From Pseudoxanthomonas sp. z9 (GTDB lineage: Bacteria > Pseudomonadota > Gammaproteobacteria > Xanthomonadales > Xanthomonadaceae), in NCBI RefSeq assembly GCF_006542425.1, contig NZ_VFID01000001.1, positions 124,001-188,000 of the forward strand: a DNA stretch of 64,000 bases, read 5' to 3'. A model generated the notes under the pieces. That model was not told the origin of the DNA. It saw nothing but the letters and a program-made list of their open reading frames with translations, and searched no databases. Below, piece by piece: positions 34,061 through 43,570 of this stretch. Positions within the stretch are counted from its first letter, which is position 1; each line of letters opens with the position of its first letter. The position numbers and the translations under genes were made by a program.

Positions 34061-35900
34061 GGTCGGCACGGTGGGCGGGCGCGCGACGATCCGAAGCATC
34101 CTGCAATGCGGGGTGCTGTCGTTCGCCTTGTGCCTGCCCGTTCTGGCCATGGCGGCGGCGTCTCCCGGGCTGGAGACGCTGCTGCAGCAGGCCGAGGAGG
34201 CGCGGAGTTCGGATCCGCATCGCTTCCAGCGGCTGCTGGGTGAGCTTGAACAGCACATCGATCGCGCCGACAAGGCCCAGCGGGAACAAATCGAGTATCT
34301 GCGCGCCTACGGCTTCAGCTTTCGCGGACACTATGACGAGGCCATACGGCACGCACGCGCGCTGATGGCATCCTCGACCAATCCCGAGATCCAGTTCCGT
34401 GCGGGCGCGCTGATAGTCAACACCCACGCCCTGCGCCGCCAGTTCACGGACGGGTTGCGCCAGTTGGAGCAGACCCTGACCTTGGTGGACAAGATCCAAT
34501 CGGCCAAGTTGCGTCATCACGGCCTGGGCGTGGCGTCTTATCTCTACAACCAGGTCGGCCAGTACCGCCTGGGCCTGCGCTACGCGGATCGGATCCTGGA
34601 AGAGGAGCCGGACGCGCGCACTTTGTGTTTCGCCAACCAGGCCCGGTTCGATTCACTCTACAACCTGGGTGAACTGCCTTCCGATGACGACGTCGTCGTC
34701 GAAGCGATCAACCAGTGCGACGCGTCCCACGAGACGGTCACCGCCAATGGAATCCGGCTGATCCTCGCCAAGAAATGGGCGGAATCCAACCGCCGCAAGC
34801 AGGCCATTGCCCTGATGGACGGGCACCTGAAGGAAATCGAGGAAACCGGCTATACCCACCTGATAGCGCAGGTCAAGGCATTCCTGGCCGAACTGCTGCT
34901 GGACGCGGGGGAATACGCCGCGGCGGAAACCTATGCGAACGAGAGCCTGGCCCAGAATACGCCGGGCAGCACGTCGTCGCTGGCCAGCGCCTACAAGACC
35001 ATGTACCAGATTGCCGAGGCTCGCAAGGATTCGGAGACGGCGCTGGTCTATTACCGACGTTATGCCGAAGCCGATCGGGCCTATCTGAACGAAGTCAAGG
35101 CGCGCGAGCTCGCGTATCAGATGGTCCGCCAGGAGATTCTCGAAAAATCCCAGCAGATCCAGCGACTGGATAGCCAGAACCAGTTGCTCAAGCTCCAGCG
35201 CAAGGTGGAGAAACAGGCGGGACAGAACACCCGGTTGATTATCATCCTGCTGGTCGTGTTGCTGGCGACCATCGCCTACTGGGCGTACAAGACCAAGCGC
35301 GTCCAGGTTTCACTGAAGCATCTTGCCGAGACGGATGCATTGACCGGCATCTGCAACCGTCACCACTTCACCCAGTCGGCAGGGCGGATGTTGAGCCAGT
35401 GCGAACGCAACGGAAAGGAAGTGGCGGTGATCATGTTCGATCTCGACCATTTCAAATCAATCAATGATCGGTTCGGCCACCCGGCCGGCGATTGGGTCCT
35501 CAAGCAGGTGGCGCAGGTATGCCAGTCGCTGTGCCGGCGCATCGATGTGTTGGGGCGCCTGGGCGGGGAAGAGTTCGCGATGCTGATGTACGGCTGCGAT
35601 CTCCGTTCGGCGATCCGCCTGGCCGAGGACTGCCGGACGCGTATCGCTTCCATCGACACATCGGAGATCGGCCAGCGGATCCAGGTGACCGCGAGCTTCG
35701 GAGTCACCTCGACCGCCATGTCCGGCTACGTGCTCCAGCGCCTGCTCTCCGATGCGGACCGGATGCTCTACCAATCCAAGGCCCAGGGACGCAATCGGGT
35801 TACCGCGTTCAGGGCGGCTTCCCAGGATGATGGAGAGGTGTCCCAATCCGGGACGTCCTGGACCGAGATGGCCGAAACGCAGGGCGCGCGGCCAGGCTGA
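34035..35900 (+). CDS. Diguanylate cyclase with periplasmic TPR-like sensor, paralogue 1
   Basis: Up to 621 residues. A basic N-terminus and hydrophobic segment (CGVLSFALCLPVLAMAAAS) export a large helical TPR-like domain (about 50-380). A membrane helix (LIIILLVVLLATIAYWAYKT, near 400) and a GGDEF domain (430-590) follow. The active site is GGEEF near residue 510, and RRID five residues before it is an intact inhibitory I-site. It makes c-di-GMP in response to a periplasmic signal. The ATG at 34035 overlaps the precursor gene by 26 bp. A GTG at 34071, after AGGAATAAGG and just past the precursor stop, is an equally likely start. Confidence 0.9.
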   Translation: MATRRKRNKVGTVGGRATIRSILQCGVLSFALCLPVLAMAAASPGLETLLQQAEEARSSDPHRFQRLLGELEQHIDRADKAQREQIEYLRAYGFSFRGHYDEAIRHARALMASSTNPEIQFRAGALIVNTHALRRQFTDGLRQLEQTLTLVDKIQSAKLRHHGLGVASYLYNQVGQYRLGLRYADRILEEEPDARTLCFANQARFDSLYNLGELPSDDDVVVEAINQCDASHETVTANGIRLILAKKWAESNRRKQAIALMDGHLKEIEETGYTHLIAQVKAFLAELLLDAGEYAAAETYANESLAQNTPGSTSSLASAYKTMYQIAEARKDSETALVYYRRYAEADRAYLNEVKARELAYQMVRQEILEKSQQIQRLDSQNQLLKLQRKVEKQAGQNTRLIIILLVVLLATIAYWAYKTKRVQVSLKHLAETDALTGICNRHHFTQSAGRMLSQCERNGKEVAVIMFDLDHFKSINDRFGHPAGDWVLKQVAQVCQSLCRRIDVLGRLGGEEFAMLMYGCDLRSAIRLAEDCRTRIASIDTSEIGQRIQVTASFGVTSTAMSGYVLQRLLSDADRMLYQSKAQGRNRVTAFRAASQDDGEVSQSGTSWTEMAETQGARPG

Positions 35901-36013
35901 GCGACGGTGGCCCCTGAACGGGCTGCCCGATACCTGGGGAAGCCGATGCGATAAGATCGCTCGCAGGCGGGCTGGTCGGCGCGGGCCTCCAAAACGGGGG
36001 AAGTACACGTTCA

Positions 36014-37909
36014 ATGCGGTTGGGTTTGTCTGCACTCACGCGGTATGGGCAGGTGATGGCTATCCTGGACACGGGGACGGGCCGTCGGGCCGTGGGCTGT
36101 CTTCGGGCCCTCTGCCTGTGCCTTGCCCTGCTGGCATCGATGAGTCTGGCCGCCGGTACGCCGAAGCCCGAGGTGACCGAACTGTTGGCGCAGGCCGAGT
36201 CGGTCCGCAGCGGGGATCCCGTGCGATTCGCCGAACTCATCGGCGAGCTGCAGGGCAGGCGGCAGGAGTTGCGAGGTCTCCAACAGGATCAATTGGCGTA
36301 TCTCGAGGCGTACGGGATTGCCTTTTCCGGCAAGTACGAAGCGGCGATTCCGCGGTTGCAGAAGCTGATGGCGTCTTCGACCGACAGCGATACCCGCTTC
36401 CGGGCCGGCGCACTGCTGGTGAATCTTTACACCAAGAGCCGGCGATTCGCGGAGAGCCTGCGGCAGCTGGGCCGCCTGTTGCCCCAACTGGATCAAGTGC
36501 GTGATCCGCAGTTGCGCATCCATGCCCTGGTGGAGGCGTCCTATCTGCACAACGAGATTGGGCAGTACGCCCTTGGCATGCAGTATGCCGAGCGCATCCT
36601 TGCCAGCCAGCCGGACGCGCGGGCCCATTGCTTCGCCGAGTACCTCAAGTACGACGCGATGCTCAACCTGGCGACGCTGTCTCCCGACAGGATGGGCTCG
36701 CTGCAAGAGGCGATCGAGCAGTGCACGCAAGGTGGAGAGCGACTGCTCGCCAACCACATGCGCGTGATCCTGGCGAGAACGATGGCCGCGGAACGCAAGC
36801 GTCCCGAGGCCATCGCGCTGTTGCGTTCGCACATGGCGGAGGTCGAGTCGTTCCGGTACCCGTATCTGGCCGTGCTGGTCAAGGCGACGCTCGCTGATCT
36901 GCTGTTCGAGCGCGGTGACCTGCAGGCGTCGGAAACCTATGCTTCCGAAGCCATCACGCTCAGCGGAGCGGTTGGCACGAGCACCCAATCGCTGGTCGGC
37001 GCCTATCGCACGATGTACCGAATCGCCGAACGCAGGCGCGATACGGAAACGGCACTGGTCTATTACCGTCGCTATGCGGAAGCGGACAAGGCTTATCTCA
37101 ACGAAATCAAGGCGCGCGAGCTGGCCTACCAGATCGTCCGCCAGGAAACCTTCGAGAAATCCGAGCAGATCCAGCGCCTGGGCAGCCAGAACCAGTTGCT
37201 GCAACTGCAGCGCAAGCTGGAGAGCAAGTCGGTCCAGAACACCCGCCTGGTGGTGGTGCTGTTGACCATGCTCCTGGCCAGCATCGGCTACTGGGCATAT
37301 CGCACCAAGCGCACCCAGATGATGTTCAAGCGGCTGGCGCAGACCGACGCGCTGACCGGCATCGGCAATCGCAGCCATTTCAGCATCCAGTCCGAACGCC
37401 TGTTGGCCCAGTGTGCAAGGAACGACCAGGAAGTCGCGCTGGTCATGTTCGATCTGGATCACTTCAAGGCCATCAATGATCGCTACGGCCACGCCGCCGG
37501 CGATCAGGTACTGGTGCGGGTGGCCGAACTCTGCCGTGGACTGGACTACCGCAATGCGGTGGTTGGCCGGCTGGGCGGGGAAGAGTTCGCCCTGCTGCTG
37601 CCTGGCATGAGTCTGGCGCAGGCGGTCGAGGCGGCGGAGGATTGCCGCCAGCGCGTTACCCGCATCGATACTTCCGATACGGGTCATCGTTTTCTGGTCA
37701 CCGCCAGCTTCGGCGTCACCACCACCGCGCTGGCCGGCTATCAACTCGCCCGCTTGTTTTCGCTCGCCGACCGCATGCTGTATCGGTCAAAGCATGACGG
37801 TCGCAATCAGGTCAGCGCCTACGAAGGTGGCTATTCGTTGCCCGAACGGCGGACGGTACCGGCGAGCGGCGAGACGGCACGCCGGGAAACACAGGAACAG
37901 GAAAGCTGA
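36014..37909 (+). CDS. Diguanylate cyclase with periplasmic TPR-like sensor, paralogue 2
   Basis: A 631-residue tandem duplicate of the preceding gene with the same order: signal or anchor segment (LRALCLCLALLASMSLAAG), helical sensor, membrane helix (VVVLLTMLLASIGYWAYRTK) and GGDEF with GGEEF. Stretches such as ETALVYYRRYAEAD and AYLNEIKARELAYQ are nearly identical between the two. Unlike paralogue 1 the I-site is lost (YRNA in place of RxxD), so product inhibition is probably absent. ATG 36056 after GGGCAGG is an alternative start. It lies 113 bp behind paralogue 1 and may be in the same transcript. Confidence 0.9.
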   Translation: MRLGLSALTRYGQVMAILDTGTGRRAVGCLRALCLCLALLASMSLAAGTPKPEVTELLAQAESVRSGDPVRFAELIGELQGRRQELRGLQQDQLAYLEAYGIAFSGKYEAAIPRLQKLMASSTDSDTRFRAGALLVNLYTKSRRFAESLRQLGRLLPQLDQVRDPQLRIHALVEASYLHNEIGQYALGMQYAERILASQPDARAHCFAEYLKYDAMLNLATLSPDRMGSLQEAIEQCTQGGERLLANHMRVILARTMAAERKRPEAIALLRSHMAEVESFRYPYLAVLVKATLADLLFERGDLQASETYASEAITLSGAVGTSTQSLVGAYRTMYRIAERRRDTETALVYYRRYAEADKAYLNEIKARELAYQIVRQETFEKSEQIQRLGSQNQLLQLQRKLESKSVQNTRLVVVLLTMLLASIGYWAYRTKRTQMMFKRLAQTDALTGIGNRSHFSIQSERLLAQCARNDQEVALVMFDLDHFKAINDRYGHAAGDQVLVRVAELCRGLDYRNAVVGRLGGEEFALLLPGMSLAQAVEAAEDCRQRVTRIDTSDTGHRFLVTASFGVTTTALAGYQLARLFSLADRMLYRSKHDGRNQVSAYEGGYSLPERRTVPASGETARRETQEQES

Positions 37910-38005
37910 AAAGACGACACGGCGCGCATGGCTCCCCTCGACCTGCGCCTGCGTTAAGCTTCATCGGCGGCACGGCCTGTGCCGATGAATGAAGGAGCTT
38001 TCCCC

Positions 38006-38350
38006 ATGATCCAGCGATTCGATGTCGGCCCCCGCATGTCGGAAATGGCCATCCACAACGGCGTGGTCTACCTGGCCGGCCAGATTGCCGACGATGCCAG
38101 CCAGGACATCCGTGGCCAGACCCGGCAGGTACTCGCTGCCGTCGACGCGCTGCTCGCGCAGGCCGGGACCGACAAGAGCAAGTTGCTGCGGGTGGAAATC
38201 TTCCTGAAGGACATGCTCGATTTCGAGGGCATGAACCAGGCCTGGGACGAGTGGGTGGTGCCCGGCCACACCCCGCCGCGCGCCACGGTCCAGGCCCGCC
38301 TGGCCAATGCCGAGTGGCGCATCGAGGTGTTGGTGACCGCCGCGGTCTGA
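38006..38350 (+). CDS. RidA-family (Rid) protein
   Basis: A 114-residue Rid/YjgF fold protein. AAGGAG fixes the ATG at 38006 (MIQRFDVGPRMSEMAIHNGV). VYLAGQIADDA, the QVLAAVDALLAQAG helix and PPRATVQARLANAEWRIEVLV show the family pattern, with the Arg of PPRAT contacting the carboxylate of enamine or imine substrates in true RidA. This looks like a Rid subgroup close to RidA, clearing reactive 2-aminoacrylate-type intermediates. A short terminator-like stem follows. Confidence 0.88.
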   Translation: MIQRFDVGPRMSEMAIHNGVVYLAGQIADDASQDIRGQTRQVLAAVDALLAQAGTDKSKLLRVEIFLKDMLDFEGMNQAWDEWVVPGHTPPRATVQARLANAEWRIEVLVTAAV

Positions 38351-38361
38351 GCCGTTGGAAC

Positions 38362-38381
38362 GGCCCGCGTGGCGGGCCTTT
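38362..38381 (+). terminator. Weak terminator after the Rid gene
   Basis: GGCCCGC (38362-38368) pairs with GCGGGCC (38372-38378) around a 3-base loop, followed only by TTT. Plausible but short T tract. Confidence 0.4.
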
Positions 38382-38403
38382 GCGGGTCGGCGGGCAAAAA
38401 TGT

Positions 38404-38432
38404 TTGACCTATCCGGCAGGCCCGATTAACAT
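38404..38432 (+). promoter_or_regulatory. Promoter of the tRNA-Val gene
   Basis: TTGACC (38404-38409), a 17-base spacer and TAACAT (38427-38432), with a GC-rich discriminator (GCGGCCCG) just after it, typical of stringently controlled tRNA promoters. The tRNA starts 16 bases downstream. Confidence 0.7.
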
Positions 38433-38448
38433 ACGCGGCCCGAGATTC

Positions 38449-38523
38449 GGGCGGTTAGCTCAGCGGTAGAGCACTGCTTTCACACGGCAGGGGTCACAAG
38501 TTCGAACCTTGTACCGCCCACCA
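38449..38523 (+). tRNA. tRNA-Val (anticodon CAC)
   Basis: 75 nt with CCA encoded. The acceptor stem GGGCGGT pairs with ACCGCCC (38513-38519). D arm GCTC/GAGC, anticodon stem CTGCT/GGCAG with loop TTCACAC (anticodon CAC, reading GUG) and T arm ACAAG TTCGAAC CTTGT are all present. A strong promoter precedes it and a terminator follows. Confidence 0.96.
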
Positions 38524-38532
38524 GTTGTACGC

Positions 38533-38565
38533 AAAGGCCCGGCGCAAGCCGGGCCTTTGCTTTTT
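38533..38565 (+). terminator. Rho-independent terminator after tRNA-Val
   Basis: An 11-bp perfect stem AAAGGCCCGGC/GCCGGGCCTTT around GCAA, followed by GCTTTTT. Confidence 0.9.
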
Positions 38566-38659
38566 CGCGTCCGGTTGGGCGCGTGCAGGACGGCTCGGCG
38601 CCAATCTCAAATCCTGCGACGGCGGTGGTTTGTGATGACGGCCTTTCTGGAGTCCGCCC

Positions 38660-41074
38660 ATGTCCGTACCCGCCCGGCAAATCGCCCGTTCCCACCGTGA
38701 CCTGCTGCCGGCCGGTACCACCGACGGCAGTCGCCTGTCCGAGCGGCTGGCGGCCAAGTATCCGGACCGGGTGACCGGGCAGCTGACCGTGCCCGGGCGC
38801 GAGGGGCGTTATGCGCCATTGCCGGCGGACCTGCCGGAAGGGCTGGCGCGTGCCTTGCGCAGCCGTGGCATCGAGCGCCTGTACGCGCACCAAGGCGAAG
38901 CCTGGGCGCATGCGGCGGCGGGTGAGCACCTGGTCATCGCCACGCCCACCGCGTCGGGCAAGTCGCTGTGCTACACGCTGCCGGTGGCGTCGGCGGTGAT
39001 GGGCGGCGGCGCCAAGGCGCTGTACCTGTTTCCGACCAAGGCGCTGGCGCAGGACCAGGTCAGCGAGCTGCTGGAACTCAACGCCGCCGGCGATCTGGGC
39101 ATCAAGGCCTTCACCTTCGACGGCGACACTCCGGGCGATGCGCGCCAGGCCATCCGCCTGCACGGCGACATCGTGGTCAGCAATCCCGACATGCTGCACC
39201 AAGCGATCCTGCCGCATCACACCAAGTGGGCGCAGTTCTTCGAGAACCTGCGCTATGTGGTCATCGATGAAGTCCATACCTACCGGGGCGTGTTCGGCTC
39301 GCACGTGGCCAACGTGCTGCGCCGCCTGCGCCGGGTGTGCGCGTTCTATGGCGCCTCGCCGCAGTTCATCCTGTGCTCGGCGACCATTGGCAATCCCAAG
39401 GCGCATGCCGAGGCGCTGCTGGAGGCTGACGTGCACGCCATCACCGAATCCGGTGCGCCCAGCGGCGACAAGCATGTGCTGCTGTGGAATCCGCCGGTGG
39501 TCAATCCGGATCTGGGCCTGCGCGCTTCGGCGCGCTCGCAAAGCAACCGCATCGCCCGGCTCGCGATCAAGGCCGGATTGAAGACGCTGGTGTTCGCCCA
39601 GTCGCGGACCATGGTGGAAGTGCTGACCAAGTACCTCAAGGACGTGTTCGATCACGACCCGCGCAAACCGGCGCGCATCCGCGCCTATCGCGGTGGCTAC
39701 CTGCCGACCGAGCGCCGCCAGGCCGAGCGCGACATGCGCGATGGCCGCATCGACGGCATCGTCTCCACCTCGGCGCTGGAACTGGGCGTGGACATCGGCA
39801 GCCTCGATGCGGTGGTGCTGAACGGTTACCCCGGTTCGATTTCCGCCACCTGGCAGCGCTTCGGCCGCGCCGGGCGTCGCCAGCAACCCTCGCTGGGTGT
39901 GCTGGTGGCGAGTTCGCAGCCGCTGGATCAGTACGTGGTGCGGCATCCGGATTTCTTCGCCGACAGCCCGCCGGAACACGCGCGTATCGCGGCCGACCAG
40001 CCGATGATCCTGCTCGACCACATCCGTTGCGCGGCATTCGAGCTGCCGTTCCTGGCAGGCGAGCATTTCGGTCCGGTGGACCCGGCGCCATTCCTGGAAC
40101 TGCTGAGCGAGGACAGCGTGATCCATCGCGAGGGCGATCGCTACGAATGGATCGCCGACAGCTATCCGGCCAACGCGGTCAGCCTGCGCGCGGTGGCGGA
40201 CGGCAACTTCGTGGTCGTGGACCGCACCGACGGCCGCCAGGCCATCATCGCGGAAGTGGATTTCAGCGCCGCGCCGCTGACCCTCTATGAAGGCGCGATC
40301 CACATGATCCAGTCCACGCCCTACCAGGTCGAGCGGCTGGACTGGGAAGGCCGCAAGGCCTACGTCACCCGCACCCACGTGGATTACTACACCGACGCCA
40401 TCGACTACACCAAGCTGAAGGTGCTGGAGCGTTTCGATGGTTGCCGCGCGGGGCAGGGCACCTGCCATCACGGCGAGGTGCATGTGGTCCGGCGCGTGGC
40501 CGGCTACAAGAAGATCCGCTACTACACCCACGAGAACATCGGCTACGGCCCGGTCAACCTGCCGGATCAGGAAATGCACACCACCAGCCTGTGGTGGCAG
40601 TTGCCGCCGGAGACCCTGCACGCGGGCTTCGCCTCGCGGCAGGAGGCGCTGGATGGTTTCCTCGGCGCGGCCAATGCGCTGCACATCGCCGCCACCGTGG
40701 CGGTGATGGCCGAAGGCCGGGATCTGCAGAAGGCGGTGGGCGATGGCGACGGCGCCTGGTTCGCGCTGCCTGACGCACAGGGCAGGGGACAACTGCGCGG
40801 CGGCGAAGGGCAATTGCTGTCGCCGCTGGAAGGCGATCGTTTCGTGCCCACGCTGTATCTGTACGACAACTACCCCGGCGGCATCGGCCTGAGCGAACCG
40901 CTGTGGCGCCGGCAGGTCGAACTGGTGCGGCGTGCGGGCGAATTGGTCGACGGTTGCGGCTGCCGCGCCGGTTGCCCGGCCTGCGTCGGCCCCATCCTGG
41001 CCGCGGACGAGACGGCGGAAGTCACCCCCAAGGTGCTGGCGCGACGCGTGCTGGAACTGCTGGCGGTTGCATGA
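38660..41074 (+). CDS. mrfA: MrfA-like DEAD/DEAH helicase with C-terminal Cys cluster
   Basis: An 804-residue superfamily-2 helicase. Motif I ATPTASGKSL, Ia FPTKALAQDQ, II DEVH and VI QRFGRAGRR form the motor. The C-terminal DUF1998-type region carries two Cys clusters (CRAGQGTCHHGEVH and CGCRAGCPACVGP) that should bind zinc. This layout matches MrfA (YprA) of Bacillus, a 3'-5' DNA helicase that repairs mitomycin-type adducts, here in a gammaproteobacterium. It overlaps by 4 bp a ribonuclease-H-like exonuclease gene, the expected MrfB partner, which supports the assignment. Confidence 0.86.
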   Translation: MSVPARQIARSHRDLLPAGTTDGSRLSERLAAKYPDRVTGQLTVPGREGRYAPLPADLPEGLARALRSRGIERLYAHQGEAWAHAAAGEHLVIATPTASGKSLCYTLPVASAVMGGGAKALYLFPTKALAQDQVSELLELNAAGDLGIKAFTFDGDTPGDARQAIRLHGDIVVSNPDMLHQAILPHHTKWAQFFENLRYVVIDEVHTYRGVFGSHVANVLRRLRRVCAFYGASPQFILCSATIGNPKAHAEALLEADVHAITESGAPSGDKHVLLWNPPVVNPDLGLRASARSQSNRIARLAIKAGLKTLVFAQSRTMVEVLTKYLKDVFDHDPRKPARIRAYRGGYLPTERRQAERDMRDGRIDGIVSTSALELGVDIGSLDAVVLNGYPGSISATWQRFGRAGRRQQPSLGVLVASSQPLDQYVVRHPDFFADSPPEHARIAADQPMILLDHIRCAAFELPFLAGEHFGPVDPAPFLELLSEDSVIHREGDRYEWIADSYPANAVSLRAVADGNFVVVDRTDGRQAIIAEVDFSAAPLTLYEGAIHMIQSTPYQVERLDWEGRKAYVTRTHVDYYTDAIDYTKLKVLERFDGCRAGQGTCHHGEVHVVRRVAGYKKIRYYTHENIGYGPVNLPDQEMHTTSLWWQLPPETLHAGFASRQEALDGFLGAANALHIAATVAVMAEGRDLQKAVGDGDGAWFALPDAQGRGQLRGGEGQLLSPLEGDRFVPTLYLYDNYPGGIGLSEPLWRRQVELVRRAGELVDGCGCRAGCPACVGPILAADETAEVTPKVLARRVLELLAVA

Positions 41075-41940
41075 GCACCGCGCTGGAACACCTGCGCCGG
41101 CTGCGGCAGCAGGCCGGACACGCCACGCCGGCGGCATCGCCGCCGGCGATGCGCGGCGCGGCAATCGACATGACCGCTTCGCTGCGGCGGATGCTGGGCG
41201 TGCGCACGCGTTCCGCGCCGCCTTCGCGTGCCGCCGCACACCAGCGCATCCTGCCGGGTGAGGAGATCGCCGATGGCCTGCATCTGATCGAGCGGATATT
41301 GCCGTGGCCGGTGATACCCGAGTCGTTCGACGGCGCGTTCGCGCGCGAGGATCTTCTTTCCGCCTCGCAGCTTCTTTTCTTCGATACCGAGACCACCGGA
41401 CTGGCGGGCGGCACCGGCACCCGCGCCTTCATGATCGGCGCCTCGGATTTCGTTCCCGAAGGGCTGCGGGTGCGCCAGTTGCTGATCGCGCACCTGACCG
41501 CCGAGCGCGCCATGCTGGATACCTTCGCCGGTTGGCTGCGGCCCGACATACGGCTGGTCAGCTACAACGGGCGCTGCTACGACGCGCCCCTGCTGGTCAC
41601 CCGCTACCGGCTGGCGCGTCGTCGCAATCCGCTGGAAGGGCTGGCCCACCTGGATCTGCTGTATCCCACCCGCCGGCGTTATCGAGGCGTCTGGGAAAAC
41701 TGCCGCCTCGCCACCATCGAGCGGCGCGCGCTGGAGATCGTGCGCGAGGACGATCTGCCCGGCTCGGAAGCGCCCGCGGCCTGGTTGGGTTATCTGCGCG
41801 GCGGCTCGTCCGAACTGCTGCATCGGGTGGCCGCACACAACTTTCAGGACGTCGTCACGCTGGCCCGCCTGCTCGCGCACTTGTCTTCCGCCGGGCCGGT
41901 GGAAGGGCGTTCGCTGCCCGGAATCGCGCCAAAAATTTGA
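41071..41940 (+). CDS. mrfB: MrfB-like DEDD exonuclease
   Basis: A 289-residue ribonuclease-H-like protein. LLFFDTETTGLAGGTGTRAF gives the first two acidic residues, SYNGRCYDAPLL the third, and HRVAAHNFQDVVTLARLLAH the terminal HxxxxD pair, together a DnaQ/DEDDh exonuclease site. The start at 41071 overlaps the helicase stop (ATGA), so expression is coupled. It matches YprB/MrfB, the nuclease partner in mitomycin-lesion excision. The N-terminal 60 residues are Ala/Arg-rich and probably disordered. Confidence 0.85.
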   Translation: MSTALEHLRRLRQQAGHATPAASPPAMRGAAIDMTASLRRMLGVRTRSAPPSRAAAHQRILPGEEIADGLHLIERILPWPVIPESFDGAFAREDLLSASQLLFFDTETTGLAGGTGTRAFMIGASDFVPEGLRVRQLLIAHLTAERAMLDTFAGWLRPDIRLVSYNGRCYDAPLLVTRYRLARRRNPLEGLAHLDLLYPTRRRYRGVWENCRLATIERRALEIVREDDLPGSEAPAAWLGYLRGGSSELLHRVAAHNFQDVVTLARLLAHLSSAGPVEGRSLPGIAPKI

Positions 41941-42114
41941 CGAATTCCGACTGCGACGCGGCTCTGCCGGGGCGGTTGTGTGAAGGGCTGCGCAATATCG
42001 CGTGACAACCCTTCAGGAATGTCATCGCGCGGCCGAAAAATCGGTAGATTTTCGCGCGGGCGTGTATCCAGGGTTCGGATGCGCCACTGGACAATGGTTT
42101 GAAGGGGAAGTGCC

Positions 42115-43233
42115 TTGCGGATCCTGTATGTGGGCGACACCGCCTGTTTGCCCGATGATCTGAGCGACTACATCGGCGACATGGGCGACGAATGGAAGGT
42201 CGAGTTCGTTGCCGACGGCAACGCCGCCATGTTCGCGGTCGCCAATTCCCCGATTGACGTGTTGATCGTCGGCCCGGGCCTGCCCGACCTGCCGCCGGCC
42301 ACGCTGCTCGGCCAGATTCGCACCCTGCGTCCGGAAACCATCCGCATCGCGCTGCTGGAAAACACCGAAGCCGGCGTGTCCCCGCCGATCAAGCTGATCG
42401 GCGTCGCCCATCGCTTCCTGCCGCTGCCCCTCTCTTCCGAGACCGTGCTGGAATCCATCCACAGCCTGGAAGAACTGCGCGATCTGCTGGACAGCCCGCG
42501 CCTGCGCCGCGTCATCGGTCGGGTCGAGCACCTGCCGTCGCCGCCGCACCTGTATTTCGCGCTGACCCGCGCACTGGAAGAAGACGACGGCGACAGCAAC
42601 GACATCGCCCGCATCGTCTCCGGCGATCCGGCCATCGCCGCCAAGGTGTTGCAACTGTGCAATTCGGCCTATTTCTCCAACGGCCGCGCCATCACCGATC
42701 TGCGCGCCGCCGTCACCCGCCTGGGCCTGGCGACCCTGCGTGATCTGGTGCTGGCCAGCGAAGTGTTCTCAATCAAGACCGGCAGCAACGTCGATCGCCT
42801 GGCCCTGCAACAGCGCGCCCTGATCGCCTCGCGCCTGGCCGCGCGCATCCTGCCGAAAACCAGCGCCGAACTCGGCGCCACCGCCGCGCTGCTCGCCGAC
42901 GTCGGCCTGCTGCTGCCCGGCGTGCGCGACGAACGCGAACCCGTCGCCGCCGAAGGCGACGAACGTCCCGGCCACACCGAAGCCGGCGCCTACCTGCTCG
43001 GCCTCTGGGGCCTGCCCATGCCCATCGTCGAAGCCGTCGCCTTCCACCGCCAACCGCAGCGCTCCAGCCTGCGCAGCTTCTGGGTCCCCGGCGCCGTGCA
43101 CGTCGCCGGCGCGCTCGCCAGCAATGAGCAGGTCGACGAGGACTACCTCAAATCGCTCGGTGTGCTGCATCAACTCGCCGGCTGGCGGGAGATGGCGGAC
43201 AGCCTGTTTGAGCGGGTGGCTAGCGCTGCTTGA
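42115..43233 (+). CDS. Receiver-like/HDOD signalling protein
   Basis: A 372-residue protein with an N-terminal CheY-like fold (residues 1-118: RILYVGDTACLPDD, DVLIVGPGLPDLPP) that lacks a clear phospho-Asp, since the usual Asp is replaced in IVGPGLPD. An HDOD domain follows (about 135-330: SPPHLYFALTRAL, IVSGDPAIAAKVLQLCNSAY, TRLGLATLRDLVLASEVF). HDOD proteins tie two-component or c-di-GMP signalling to motility and virulence. The start is TTG 42115 after GGGGAAG; no ATG or GTG start fits as well. Confidence 0.85.
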   Translation: MRILYVGDTACLPDDLSDYIGDMGDEWKVEFVADGNAAMFAVANSPIDVLIVGPGLPDLPPATLLGQIRTLRPETIRIALLENTEAGVSPPIKLIGVAHRFLPLPLSSETVLESIHSLEELRDLLDSPRLRRVIGRVEHLPSPPHLYFALTRALEEDDGDSNDIARIVSGDPAIAAKVLQLCNSAYFSNGRAITDLRAAVTRLGLATLRDLVLASEVFSIKTGSNVDRLALQQRALIASRLAARILPKTSAELGATAALLADVGLLLPGVRDEREPVAAEGDERPGHTEAGAYLLGLWGLPMPIVEAVAFHRQPQRSSLRSFWVPGAVHVAGALASNEQVDEDYLKSLGVLHQLAGWREMADSLFERVASAA

Positions 43234-43570
43234 TACATCGGGCGTGCTCCAGTTGCCGCGATGGTGAGAAAATCGGACATGGGCACTTGGCGCCGCAATG
43301 GATTCGATTTCTTGCTGGGGGTATCCCGATGCTCTGTGCCTCTTGTATTCGATATCTCCGTGAAGCCCTGATGATCATAAGTCCGTAGACCACGACGTGA
43401 CCTGAGTGTGACAAGCCTATTGGCTTTCCGCTAGCTCACTCTCGCTATCTCACGCTTTAGCGACCTGGCGTGAGTGCATCGCTGTGCGGTAATGCGAGTT
43501 ACTTGACGGAGTATGGGACTCGCCTCCAACATCCGGTCACGGGGACCATCCTTCTTTAGGGTGGCAGGAC
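43234..43570. other. Gene-free gap before the RHS gene
   Basis: 337 bp, more AT-rich than the flanks, with no convincing gene on either strand. A TTGACG (43503-43508) with weak CAACAT 18 bases later might be the RHS promoter. It marks the left edge of the accessory RHS region. No att site or repeat recognised. Confidence 0.6.
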
